Assembly: GCF_002001165.1 (NCBI RefSeq) | Contig: NZ_MUNQ01000010.1 | Span: 246,782-310,781 of the forward strand | Source of the DNA: Rhodanobacter sp. C05 | GTDB lineage: Bacteria; Pseudomonadota; Gammaproteobacteria; Xanthomonadales; Rhodanobacteraceae | DNA length: 64,000 nt | Direction of reading: 5' to 3' | In this document: positions 19,308 through 28,505 of the stretch, one piece after another | Layout: each line of letters begins with the position of its first letter | Numbering within the stretch: the first letter of the stretch is position 1 | Notes under the pieces: generated by a model | Databases searched by the model: none | What the model was told of the DNA's origin: nothing | Seen by the model: only the letters and a program-made list of their open reading frames with translations | Program-made: the position numbers and the translations under genes

Positions 19308-21785
19308 ATGAAGCAGGGTTATTTCATTCTCAGCGCTGCCATTGCGGCGGCGCTCGCCGGCGCACCGGTGCTTGCGCAACCAGTGGTTGCAAGCAATTTC
19401 GTGACGGCAGCCAGTACCAGCGAGGCGCCACGTGTCACCCAGACGATCAACAACCAGCTGGTTTCCCCGCTGGCGAAGACGCACCTCAAGTTTGTTGAGA
19501 CAACTTCACCGGGCAAGCAGTTGGCCGATTCGTTCAAGATGAATCACCTGCAGCTGGTGCTCAAGCCCAGCCCCGCGCGACAGGCCGCCTTGGCCAGCCT
19601 GATCGCCGACCAGCACAATCCGAAGTCGTCCAGTTTCCACAAGTGGCTGACCCCGGAGCAGTTCGGTGAGTCCTATGGCGTGGCCGACAGCGACATCGTC
19701 GCGGTCACCTCGTGGCTGAAGTCGCAGGGCTTCACCGTCAACAACGTGTACCCGAACAAGACCCAGATCGATTTCAGCGGCACGGTCGGTCAGGTGAAGG
19801 CAGCCTTCCATACCCAGGAAAACATCTACAACCTCGGCGTCGGTATCGGCAGCGCCGCCAAGGAACAGCACATCGCCAATGCCGGCGACATCAGCATTCC
19901 GCTGGCGCTGAAGGATGTGGTGGCCGGCGTGATGGGCCTGAACGATTTTCACCCGAAGGCGATGAACAAGCCGATCAAGGGTGCCAAGTGGGACGCCACC
20001 AAGAAAGGCATGGTGCTCAGCCAGCCGCCGGCTTCCGGCAACGCCAATGGCAAGAGCATGGCGATCAGCGTGAGTACCTCACAAAATCCGCAGGACACGA
20101 TCCGTGCCCTGGTGCCCAACGATCTGGCGACCATGTACGGCATCAGGACGATCCGTGGCAATGGCGTGACGGGTAAGGGGATCACCATCGCGGTGGTTGA
20201 AGACCAGGGCATGAATGCGGCGGACTGGACCAATTTCACCACCGTGTTCAACCTGGCCCAGTACAACGGTACGTTCACCCAGTTCAACCCGGCTGCTCCC
20301 AGTGGCCCCAACAATTGCGTGACTCCGCCGTCATTCTTTGGCGAGTCCGATGAAACGGTGCTCGACGCCGAGTGGGCTACTGCCATTGCTCCGGGTGCGA
20401 ACATCTGGGTCGCCAACTGCTCGGATTACACCGCGGACCTCAGCGATTACTCGACCAGCAACTACTTTGGCGGCGTGTATCTGGCGGCAAACAACCTGGT
20501 CAATGCCCCGAACGGCAGCCGTCCTGACATCATCAGCACCAGCTACGGCTACGGTGAGCAAGTGGTCGACAGCGCCAGCAAGGCTGCGATCGACTTGATG
20601 TGGGCGCAGGCCGATGCCGAAGGTATTTCGGTGTTCGTTTCCACCGGCGATTCGGGTTCCAACCCGGACTTCAACGGTAGCGTGATCAACGGCATGTACG
20701 GCAACGCCTCGATCGATGTGAACGCGTTCGCAACCTCGCCGAACGACACCGCCGTCGGTGGCACCGATCTGGCCGATGTCCTCGATGGCACCAGCAGCAA
20801 GTACTTTGCGGCGACGCCGAGCGTCGTGGGCGGCTCGGCCTTGTCGTATGTGCCGGAGATTCCGTGGAACGAGTCGTGTGGCAACGGTGTGGCCGCCACG
20901 TCGATGGGTTTCACCTCGGCAGTCGGCTTCTGCAATGCTGCTTTCGCCTTTTACCAGAGCAAGTCGAATCTGCCGACCAGCCTGATGTACTACTACATGT
21001 ACAGCTGGGATACCTCGGAGGGTGGCAGCGGTGGCGCGTCGACGGTCGATCGCAAGCCGGTGTGGCAACGCATGGTTTATAACGCGGCACCGGACCAGTC
21101 GCGTGACATTCCGGACGTTGCATTGTTCGCCGGTTCGTTTGGCGATGACACCTTCGTGGCGGTGTGCTCGGCGTACGACGTGTGCACTCCGAACTTCACG
21201 CCCGGCACGACAGCAGACCAGAATCCGAGCGGCGTCGGCCTCACCGGAGGCACGTCGTTGTCCTCGCCGATGTTCGCGGGCATCCAGGCGTTGATCGATC
21301 AGGGTCTGGCGATGCGTGGCCTGTCCCCGGATCAGGGCAATGCAGCACCGACGCTGTATGCGCTGGCGGCCAACGAGTACGGCAATGCGGGTCAACCCAA
21401 TTCGGCGGCCCTGAGCGCCTGTAACGCCAGCAACGGCGCCGACGGTACCAGCGGCTGCGTGTTCCACAATGTCACCCGCGGCTCGACGTCCACTGGCTGT
21501 ACCAGCTGGGAAGGTACGGGCATCTACGCCGCGTACTCGTCCGACACGCCCAATTGTTACTACTACAACACCTACTCTTATATTGGTACGCCAGGAGTTG
21601 GTGATTCGTTGGCAGTCAAGGTCGGCCTCACTACCATCGATGCCAACCCCACCAGCTATACCCCTTCGAACAAGGCATACGGTGCCCAGCCGGGCTGGAG
21701 CTTTGCCTCGGGTCTGGGTTCGGTGAATGCCACCAATCTGTTGATCGCATGGCGTGCTTTCGTGGGCGCTCCGCCGGCACCGTAA
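19308..21785 (+). CDS. S53 family (sedolisin/kumamolisin-like) carboxyl peptidase, paralogue A
   Basis: Secreted acid-type serine-carboxyl peptidase precursor, 825 residues. The ATG at 19308 opens a signal peptide (MKQGYFILSAAIAAALAG, ending VLAQP). A pro-kumamolisin activation domain follows (about 60-215; FHKWLTPEQFGESYG, VKAAFHTQENIY). The catalytic domain starts near residue 255. The S53 triad is complete: Glu349 and Asp353 in DETVLDAEW, and Ser650 in GGTSLSSPMFAG, with the oxyanion Asp in STGDSGSN. A Cys-containing segment and the tail GLGSVNATNLLIAWRAF follow. It is expected to autoprocess outside the cell and degrade proteins. It is the first of four tandem paralogues; the B copy begins 93 bases later with only half a terminator between them. 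Confidence 0.92.
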   Translation: MKQGYFILSAAIAAALAGAPVLAQPVVASNFVTAASTSEAPRVTQTINNQLVSPLAKTHLKFVETTSPGKQLADSFKMNHLQLVLKPSPARQAALASLIADQHNPKSSSFHKWLTPEQFGESYGVADSDIVAVTSWLKSQGFTVNNVYPNKTQIDFSGTVGQVKAAFHTQENIYNLGVGIGSAAKEQHIANAGDISIPLALKDVVAGVMGLNDFHPKAMNKPIKGAKWDATKKGMVLSQPPASGNANGKSMAISVSTSQNPQDTIRALVPNDLATMYGIRTIRGNGVTGKGITIAVVEDQGMNAADWTNFTTVFNLAQYNGTFTQFNPAAPSGPNNCVTPPSFFGESDETVLDAEWATAIAPGANIWVANCSDYTADLSDYSTSNYFGGVYLAANNLVNAPNGSRPDIISTSYGYGEQVVDSASKAAIDLMWAQADAEGISVFVSTGDSGSNPDFNGSVINGMYGNASIDVNAFATSPNDTAVGGTDLADVLDGTSSKYFAATPSVVGGSALSYVPEIPWNESCGNGVAATSMGFTSAVGFCNAAFAFYQSKSNLPTSLMYYYMYSWDTSEGGSGGASTVDRKPVWQRMVYNAAPDQSRDIPDVALFAGSFGDDTFVAVCSAYDVCTPNFTPGTTADQNPSGVGLTGGTSLSSPMFAGIQALIDQGLAMRGLSPDQGNAAPTLYALAANEYGNAGQPNSAALSACNASNGADGTSGCVFHNVTRGSTSTGCTSWEGTGIYAAYSSDTPNCYYYNTYSYIGTPGVGDSLAVKVGLTTIDANPTSYTPSNKAYGAQPGWSFASGLGSVNATNLLIAWRAFVGAPPAP

Positions 21786-21800
21786 TGAAACAACGCCTGG

Positions 21801-21844
21801 AAGTTGATGGTTGATTGAAGCCCTTGGCTCATCACCATCAACTT
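21801..21844 (+). repeat. 11-bp inverted repeat at the A-B junction
   Basis: AAGTTGATGGT (21801-21811) and ACCATCAACTT (21834-21844) are perfect complements. The left arm is in the 3' flank of peptidase A, the right arm in the leader of B. It replaces the terminator seen after copies B and C, of which only the left arm (GAAGCCCTTGGCT) remains here. Confidence 0.55.
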
Positions 21845-21878
21845 TTCGACCAACTTATAGAAAGGGGTTATATCCACC
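21830..21878 (+). repeat. Conserved S53 leader element, copy B (short)
   Basis: Only the proximal part of the leader is present (CCATCAACTTTTCGACCAAC to the start codon), joined directly to the 3' flank of copy A. It includes AAAGGGG about ten bases before the ATG. Confidence 0.65.
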
Positions 21879-24374
21879 ATGAAGCAAGGGCATTTGATTC
21901 TCAGCGCTTCCATTGCGGCGGCGCTCGCCGGCGCACCGGTGCTTGCGCAACCAGTCGTTGCAAGCAATTTCGTGACGGCAGCTGTTGCCAGCGAGGCGCC
22001 GCGCGTTACCCAGACGATCAACAACCAGTTGGCTTTCCCGGTTGCGAAGACGCACCTCAAGTTCATTGAGAAGAGTGCACCGACCAAAGCACTGGCCGAT
22101 TCGTTCAAGATGAATCACCTGCAATTGGTGCTCAAGCCCAGCGCCGCGCGGCAGGCCGCCCTGGCCAGCCTGATCGCCGACCAGCACAACCCGAAGTCGC
22201 CCAGGTTCAACCAATGGTTGACCCCGACGCAGTTCGGTGAATCCTACGGCGTGATGGATAGCGACATCGCTGCGGTTACATCGTGGCTGCAGGTGCAGGG
22301 CTTCACCGTCAACAACGTGTATCCAAACAAGAGCCAGATCGATTTCAGTGGCACCGCCGGTCAGGTGAAGGCGGCCTTCCACACTCAGGAAAACATCTAC
22401 GACTTCGGCACCGGCAATGCGAAGGAACAGCACATCGCCAACGCCGGCGACATCAGCGTTCCGGTGGCGCTGAAGGACGTCGTTGCTGGCGTGATGGGCT
22501 TGAACGATTTTCACCCGAAGACGATGGCTAGGACGATCAAGGGTGCCAAGTGGGACGCCACCAAGAAGTCCCTGGTGTCCACGCCGGTTTCCAGCAAGAC
22601 CGATGGCAAGAGCATGGCCATTAGCGTGAACCGGGACGGATCAAATCCGCAGAACACCCTCCGTGTTTTGGTGCCCAACGATCTTGCGACCATGTATGGC
22701 ATCAAGACGATCCGCGGCAATGGCGTGACAGGCAAAGGGGTCACCATCGCGCTGGTCGAAAGTGCCGGCATGCCTGCGGATGACTGGACCAGTTTCACCA
22801 ACGCGTTCAACCTGGCCAAATACGGCGGCACGTTCACCCAGTTTCAGCCGGCGCCGTCCACGGGGGCGAACAACTGTCTCGACGCGAACGTGACGGAGGG
22901 CGGCGGCTACCAAATTGAGAGTTCAGAAACCGTAGTTAACGCCGAATGGGCGACGGCCATCGCGCCGGGCGCCAACATCCAGGTGGCTGCCTGCGCGGAC
23001 TTTGACGCCAATAACAACCTCACGACCAGCAACTTCTTTGGCGGCGTCTTCATCGCGGCGAACAATCTGATCAACGAAGCGAGTGGCCGTCCTGACATCA
23101 TCAGCGCCACCAATTTCTACGGCGAGTTCTTCACCGATAGCGCCAGCAAGACTGCCATCGACTTGATGTGGACACAGGCCGATGCCGAAGGTATTTCGGT
23201 ATTCGTCGGCACCGGCGACTCAGGCTCCAACCCGAGCTTCGCATCGCTATTCGGGCAGACCGAAACCATCAATGGCGCCTATGGCAATACGGCGGTGGAT
23301 GCCAACGCGCTTGCGACCTCGCCGAACGTCACTGCTGTCGGTGGTACCGATCTGGCCGACATGCTCGATGGCACCACCAGCAAGTACTTCGCCGCGACGC
23401 CGAGCGTCGTGGGCGGTTCGGCGCTGTCGTATGTACCGGAGATTCCGTGGAACGAGTCGTGTGGCAATGGCGTGGCAGCCACGTCGATGGGCTATACGTC
23501 AGTCGTCAGCTTCTGCAATGCGGCCGTGGCCTATTATCTGCATCCGGCCCCGCTGCTGACTCCGTTGGGGTATCAGCAGTACAGCTGGCAAGCCTCGCTA
23601 GCCGGCGGCGGTGGCCCCTCGTCGGTGGATCCCAAGCCGACCTGGCAGCGTCAGGTCTACAACGCGGCAGCGGACCAATCACGTGACGTTCCGGACGTGG
23701 CGTTGTTCGCCGGCTCGTTTGGCAATGACACCGCCGTGGCCACTTGCTCTTCTGGTTACCCGTGCACGCCGGACTTCACGCCCGGCACGCCAACGAATCC
23801 GAATCCAGCCGGCGTCGGCTATCTCCTCGGTGGTACTTCGGTGTCCACCCCGATGTTCGCGGGCATCCAGGCGTTGATCGATCAGGGTCTGGCCGCACGT
23901 GGCATGCCCCTGGATCAGGGCAATGCAGCGCCGACGCTGTATGCGCTGGCAGCCAACGAGTACGGCGGTGCCGGGCAACCCAATTCGGCTGGCTTGAGCG
24001 CCTGCAACGCCAACAACGGCGCTGCAGGCACCAGCGGCTGCGTGTTCCACAACATCACCCGTGGATCCAATTCCACCGGCTGTTTCAGCTATACGGGCAC
24101 GGGTCAGTACGCTGAGGACACGTTCACGACGCCGAATTGTTACTACTACAACTCGTTCGTCATCGAAAACACTGGTTTCGACACACTGACGTACAACGCC
24201 GGCCTCACCACCAGCGATGCCAACCCCACCAGCTATACGCCGGCAAACAAGGCGTTCAGTGCCCAGCCGGGCTGGAGCTTTGCATCGGGCCTGGGTTCGG
24301 TGAATGCCACGAACTTGCTGATTGCATGGCGTGCCTACGCGGGAGCTCCGCCGGCAGCATCATCGGCACCGTAA
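21879..24374 (+). CDS. S53-like peptidase, paralogue B, with catalytic Asp replaced by Asn
   Basis: 831-residue secreted S53-family protein of the same build as its neighbours: signal peptide (MKQGHLILSASIAAALAG), activation prodomain, catalytic-type domain and a GLGSVNATNLLIAWRAY tail. The nucleophile Ser654 (GGTSVSTPMFAG), the oxyanion Asp (GTGDSGSN) and Glu350 are present. The fourth residue after that Glu, which is the triad Asp in the other three copies, is Asn354 (SETVVNAEW; codon AAC at 22938-22940 against GAC or GAT in the others). Loss of this carboxylate should weaken or abolish ordinary S53 catalysis. The frame is otherwise intact with no stop or shift, so it may be a non-catalytic paralogue, an inhibitor-like partner or a recent mutation. 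Probably cotranscribed with A. Confidence 0.9.
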   Translation: MKQGHLILSASIAAALAGAPVLAQPVVASNFVTAAVASEAPRVTQTINNQLAFPVAKTHLKFIEKSAPTKALADSFKMNHLQLVLKPSAARQAALASLIADQHNPKSPRFNQWLTPTQFGESYGVMDSDIAAVTSWLQVQGFTVNNVYPNKSQIDFSGTAGQVKAAFHTQENIYDFGTGNAKEQHIANAGDISVPVALKDVVAGVMGLNDFHPKTMARTIKGAKWDATKKSLVSTPVSSKTDGKSMAISVNRDGSNPQNTLRVLVPNDLATMYGIKTIRGNGVTGKGVTIALVESAGMPADDWTSFTNAFNLAKYGGTFTQFQPAPSTGANNCLDANVTEGGGYQIESSETVVNAEWATAIAPGANIQVAACADFDANNNLTTSNFFGGVFIAANNLINEASGRPDIISATNFYGEFFTDSASKTAIDLMWTQADAEGISVFVGTGDSGSNPSFASLFGQTETINGAYGNTAVDANALATSPNVTAVGGTDLADMLDGTTSKYFAATPSVVGGSALSYVPEIPWNESCGNGVAATSMGYTSVVSFCNAAVAYYLHPAPLLTPLGYQQYSWQASLAGGGGPSSVDPKPTWQRQVYNAAADQSRDVPDVALFAGSFGNDTAVATCSSGYPCTPDFTPGTPTNPNPAGVGYLLGGTSVSTPMFAGIQALIDQGLAARGMPLDQGNAAPTLYALAANEYGGAGQPNSAGLSACNANNGAAGTSGCVFHNITRGSNSTGCFSYTGTGQYAEDTFTTPNCYYYNSFVIENTGFDTLTYNAGLTTSDANPTSYTPANKAFSAQPGWSFASGLGSVNATNLLIAWRAYAGAPPAASSAP

Positions 24375-24404
24375 TGAAATGACGCTTGAATGCGATGCTT
24401 GATG

Positions 24405-24437
24405 GAAGCCCCTGGCTGTGTAGCAGCCAGAGGCTTC
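24405..24437 (+). terminator. Hairpin after peptidase B
   Basis: A 13-bp stem with one mismatch (GAAGCCCCTGGCT with AGCCAGAGGCTTC) and a seven-base loop. It matches the position and left arm of the terminator after copy C but lacks the T-run. Confidence 0.55.
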
Positions 24438-25358
24438 GTCAGGTTCTTCGCGGAAGTCGGCGGAACGGAGATGAAGGGGAACGGCGGATTCAAGCGAAGA
24501 TGCTTGTGTGATCAAGCGTCCAGCCGGAACCGAATCAAAAGGCCTTACTCCGGCGTGCGCGAAGGTCTGGCAGCGAACGTGGGTGATGATGCCGCGAGGG
24601 TGAACTGTCCGCAGTCACTCCACGAGGTTCCTACCGACTCCATGCAGCCATTCATTCCTGCCCTGCAGTTTGTTGAATGATGGGCGTGCAGAACGAGTTG
24701 CGTCGCCGGAAACCCGTCGGCAAACAGAAGGTGTCTCGCAATCTATGACCAGATTGATGTTCGGTGCCTGCATCTTGGTATCTGCTCGAAACCATACACT
24801 TATGTTTATCTTTTGTTCATTCTTGTTTGAATTTCGCTTCCCCATGCACTTATGGATCGCAAGATATTGTTGATTTATCGATCCAGCTGTTGCCGGTTTT
24901 ACACTGATTTTACTTGGATTGCCTGTCTTAATTCGTAATAAATTTCGCTTTGAATGCGACGCTGCAACGACACGCAATTTTCGTGAAATCTTGCAACAAT
25001 TTGAATTTGATCACGTTAATTGAGTGTTTTGGCCAATCGCTGATTATTGGCAAATACCATTGCAGACACCGATGCCGAGTTGCACACTCGACGGAGCACA
25101 ACGGGGTATCAAGAGTGCTGGGGTAAGGGGCACATGCCGTTGCGTTATCGGAGAGAGATTTAACCAGCTGATTGAGTGCCGGGCTTATTTGGCGGCGCGT
25201 ATTCAGGTGGATTAGTCCCTTCGTTGATTGAGCACTGGGTCGCACCACAATCAAGCGCTGTGGTGAGGCAGAAACAGGCATGGACGTAGACGTTGATGCC
25301 CGGTGTCTGGATGGAAGACGGTAATCACAAGCCGTCGCAGGGGCGTAGGTTCTGCACG

Positions 25359-25435
25359 CAAGGTGCTGTTCGCAAAGTAGATCCGGCTAGCGCGCCATCA
25401 ACTTTTTGACCAACTTACAGGAAGGGGCTATATCC
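25359..25435 (+). repeat. Conserved S53 leader element, copy C
   Basis: It carries AAGGTGCTGTTCGCAAAGTA, then GCGCCATCAACTTTTTGACC, then AGGAAGGGG about ten bases before the ATG. Very close to copy A and recognisable in D. Confidence 0.7.
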
Positions 25436-27931
25436 ATGAAGCAGGGTTATTTCATTCTCAGCGCATCCATTGCAGCGGCGCTCGCTGGCGCACCGGTTCT
25501 GGCGCAGCCGATGGCTGCGGGCAATCTCGTGACGGCAGCTGCTGCCAGTGAGGCGCCACGCGTCACCCAGACGATCAACAACCAGCAGGTGTCCCCGCTG
25601 GCGAAGACGCACCTCAAGTTTGTTGAGACAACTTCACCGGGCAAGCAGTTGGCCGATTCTTTCAAGATGAATCATCTGCAGCTGGTGCTCAAGCCCAGCG
25701 CCGCGCGTCAGGCCGCACTGACCAGCCTGATCGCCGACCAGCACAATCCGAAGTCGTCCAGTTTCCACCAGTGGCTGACCCCGGAGCAGTTCGGTGCATC
25801 CTATGGCGTGGCCGACAGCGACATCGCCGCGGTCACCTCGTGGCTTAAGGCGCAGGGCTTCACCGTCAACAACGTGTACCCGAACAAGACCCAGATCGAT
25901 TTCAGCGGCACGGTCGGTCAGGTGAAGGCAGCTTTCCATACCCAGGAAAACATCTACAACTTCGGCAAGGGCGGCAATGCCAAGGAACAGCACATTGCCA
26001 ACGCCGGCGACATCAGCATCCCGCTGGCGCTGAAGGATGTGGTGGCCGGCGTGATGGGCCTGAACGATTTCCACCCGAAGGCGATGAACCGGCCGATCAA
26101 GGGCGGCAAGTGGGACGCCGCCAAGAAAGCCCTGGTGCTCAGCCAACCGAAGACTTCGAGCAAGGCCAATGGCAAGAGTCAGGCGATCAGCGTGGGCTAT
26201 GCCGGAAATAACCCGCAGGGCGTGATCCGTGGCCTGGTGCCGAACGATATGGCGACCATGTACGGGATCAGCACGATCCGCGGCAATGGCGTGACGGGTA
26301 CGGGCGTCACCATCGCGGTGGTCGAAGATGATTCCATGGTTCCGGCGGACTGGACCAATTTCACCAGCACCTTCAACCTGACCAGGTTCGGCGGCACCTT
26401 CAACCAGATCCAGCCGGCGCCGAGCAGTGGCGTCAACAATTGCGCTGATCCGAACACGATCTACGGCCCGGGCCAGGACGATGGCGAAACCTTGCTCGAT
26501 GCAGAGTGGTCGACAGCCATTGCGCCGGGCGCGAATATCCAGGTTGCCAGCTGCGCGGACTATTACCTCGATGGCAGCAATTACTATTACGCGACCTCCA
26601 ACTTCTTTGGTGGTGTCTTTGTCGCGGCGACCAATCTGATCAACGAAACAAGCGGCCGTCCTGACATCATCAGCGCCAGTTATGGCTTCGGCGAACAATT
26701 TACCGACAGCGCCAGCAAGATGGGAATCGACCTGATGTGGGCGCAGGCTGATGCCGAAGGCATTTCGGTGTTTGTCTCCACCGGTGACTCCGGCTCCAAC
26801 CCGAGCTTCAACGGTGGCCTGATCAACGGCGCCGCGGGCAATACGGCAGTCGATGCCAACTCGTTCGCGACCTCGCCGAACGACACGGGCGTCGGCGGTA
26901 CCGATCTGGCCGACATCATCGATGGCACCACCAGCAAGTACTTTGCGGCCACGCCGAGCGTCGTGGGTGGGTCGGCACTCTCCTATGTGCCGGAGATTCC
27001 GTGGAACGAGTCGTGCGGCAACGGCGTGGCAGCCACGTCGATGGGCTATGCCAAGGTGATCGGTTTCTGCAATGACGTCATGCGGTATGCGCTGAATCCG
27101 CCCGCTACGGCGACCAATCTGCAGTACTACCAGTACACCTGGGAGACCTCCGAAGCCGGCAGCGGTGGTCCGTCAATGTACGATCGCAAGCCAGCGTGGC
27201 AGCGTCAGGTCTACAACGCGGCGCCGGACCAGTCGCGTGACCTTCCGGATGTGTCGTTGTTCGCCGGCTCGTTTGGCGATGACACTTTCGTGGCAGTGTG
27301 CTCGGCGTACTACGTGTGCACCCCGGATTTCACTGCCGGCACGCCGGCAAATCCGAATCCGAGCGGCGTCGGCCTCAGCGGCGGCACGTCGCTGGCTTCA
27401 CCGATGTTTGCGGGCATCCAGGCCTTGATCGATCAGGGTCTGGCGGCGCGTGGTCTGAACCAGGATCAGGGCAATGCGGCACCGACGCTGTATGCGCTGG
27501 CGGCCAACGAGTACGGTAGCGCCACGCAACCGAATTCGGCGAGCCTGAGCACTTGCAATGCCAACAACGGCGCCACCGGCACGAGCGGCTGCGTGTTCCA
27601 CAATGTAACCAGCGGTTCGATTTCCACCGCCTGCTACAGTGAGACGGGTGCGGGTACGTACGCTGCGCAATCGTTCTTGACGCCGAATTGCTATTACTAC
27701 AATACCTTGCTTGTTGATGGTACGGCAGGAACTGCAAATACGTTGACGGTCAATATCGGCCTCACCACCAGCGATGCCAACCCCACCGGCTATACCCCGA
27801 CGAACAAGGCGTTCAGTGCCCAGCCGGGCTGGAGCTTTGCTGCTGGTCTGGGTTCGGTGAATGTCACCAACCTGCTGATCGCCTGGCGTGCCTTCGTAGG
27901 CGCTCCGCCGGCAGCACCATCGGCACCGTAA
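25436..27931 (+). CDS. S53 family carboxyl peptidase, paralogue C
   Basis: 831-residue secreted S53 peptidase precursor. It has the signal peptide MKQGYFILSASIAAALAG and the activation prodomain (FHQWLTPEQFGASYG). The complete triad is Glu351 and Asp355 (GETLLDAEW) plus Ser652 (GGTSLASPMFAG), with the oxyanion Asp in STGDSGSN. It is closest to copy A, sharing long stretches of identical DNA (for example around GKQLADSFKMNHLQLVLKPS and the SYVPEIPWNESCGNGVAATS block). This suggests recent duplication or gene conversion. It carries its own long upstream region and a strong terminator, so it is likely transcribed independently of A and B. Confidence 0.92.
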   Translation: MKQGYFILSASIAAALAGAPVLAQPMAAGNLVTAAAASEAPRVTQTINNQQVSPLAKTHLKFVETTSPGKQLADSFKMNHLQLVLKPSAARQAALTSLIADQHNPKSSSFHQWLTPEQFGASYGVADSDIAAVTSWLKAQGFTVNNVYPNKTQIDFSGTVGQVKAAFHTQENIYNFGKGGNAKEQHIANAGDISIPLALKDVVAGVMGLNDFHPKAMNRPIKGGKWDAAKKALVLSQPKTSSKANGKSQAISVGYAGNNPQGVIRGLVPNDMATMYGISTIRGNGVTGTGVTIAVVEDDSMVPADWTNFTSTFNLTRFGGTFNQIQPAPSSGVNNCADPNTIYGPGQDDGETLLDAEWSTAIAPGANIQVASCADYYLDGSNYYYATSNFFGGVFVAATNLINETSGRPDIISASYGFGEQFTDSASKMGIDLMWAQADAEGISVFVSTGDSGSNPSFNGGLINGAAGNTAVDANSFATSPNDTGVGGTDLADIIDGTTSKYFAATPSVVGGSALSYVPEIPWNESCGNGVAATSMGYAKVIGFCNDVMRYALNPPATATNLQYYQYTWETSEAGSGGPSMYDRKPAWQRQVYNAAPDQSRDLPDVSLFAGSFGDDTFVAVCSAYYVCTPDFTAGTPANPNPSGVGLSGGTSLASPMFAGIQALIDQGLAARGLNQDQGNAAPTLYALAANEYGSATQPNSASLSTCNANNGATGTSGCVFHNVTSGSISTACYSETGAGTYAAQSFLTPNCYYYNTLLVDGTAGTANTLTVNIGLTTSDANPTGYTPTNKAFSAQPGWSFAAGLGSVNVTNLLIAWRAFVGAPPAAPSAP

Positions 27932-27963
27932 TGAAATAACGCTTGAAAGGTGATGTTTGATGG

Positions 27964-27995
27964 AAGCCCCTGGCTACACGGCCAGGGGCTTTTTT
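27964..27995 (+). terminator. Rho-independent terminator of peptidase C
   Basis: An 11-bp perfect stem (AAGCCCCTGGC with GCCAGGGGCTT), a six-base loop and a run of six T. Located 33 bases after the stop codon. Confidence 0.88.
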
Positions 27996-28436
27996 ATTGA
28001 TCGACATAAAATCGGGTGTCGCGGGAGCTGGCTTGCGATATTCGCAAAATATTGGCGATCTGCAATCAGGCTCGCAAATTAATGCGCCTTGAGCCTTCGA
28101 TGCACCTCAATGTAAATGCAATTGCAGATAAAAAAAGCAAGTCGCACACTCACCAACTTAAGGAAAGTATTGCCATCAAGTTCGAGGCTGAAGGGTATGC
28201 AGCTCTCAAGCGGCTCGGCGATGGGGTGCATCTGGTCATGGCGATCGGCGAGTGTCGAGCGATTTTCATGAATTTTTGATTCGGGCAGAACCGGGATCTG
28301 CATAACCCGAGGTAGTAGTGCAATGCGTCATGTGTATATGCAACGGGATTCAATGAGTACAGATCAACGATAACCGAAGGCGGGGGCAAAGAGCGGTCAT
28401 TTGGGGCGTGGCAGGCATGCAAGCAGATGTCGTGAG

Positions 28437-28505
28437 TGGTGTTCGCAAAGTGGATATGGCAATTACGCCATCAACTTTTTGATCAACTTACACAGGAGCT
28501 TCATC
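28437..28505 (+). repeat. Conserved S53 leader element, copy D
   Basis: The most diverged copy: GTGTTCGCAAAGTGGAT, then CGCCATCAACTTTTTGATC, then AGGAGCTTCATC before the ATG, with a better Shine-Dalgarno sequence (AGGAG) than copies A-C. Confidence 0.65.

Larger units (their letters stand above)
24375..25435. other. 1,061-base intergenic region between peptidases B and C
   Basis: No gene is supported; short open frames lack ribosome-binding sites and recognisable families. The left edge holds an imperfect terminator (24405-24437). The centre, about 24760-25060, is markedly AT-rich compared with everything around it and may hold promoters or a remnant of transferred DNA. The right edge is the copy C leader. 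Confidence 0.6.
27932..28505. other. 574-base intergenic region between peptidases C and D
   Basis: It holds the copy C terminator at the left and the copy D leader at the right. An 87-residue open frame (28016-28279) has no ribosome-binding site and no recognisable family, so it is not called. Nothing else is clear. Confidence 0.55.

Noticed and set aside
24670..24873. 67-codon open frame in the AT-rich gap
   Set aside because: Lacks a ribosome-binding site and recognisable sequence; AT-rich DNA gives chance hydrophobic frames.
25407..25434. TTGACC, 17 bases, TATATC in the copy C leader looks like a sigma-70 promoter
   Set aside because: Transcription would start inside or just after the start codon, so it cannot serve this gene; the match is more likely part of the conserved leader.
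28016..28279. 87-codon open frame between peptidases C and D
   Set aside because: No ribosome-binding site, no family resemblance, and it is absent from the other inter-peptidase gaps.
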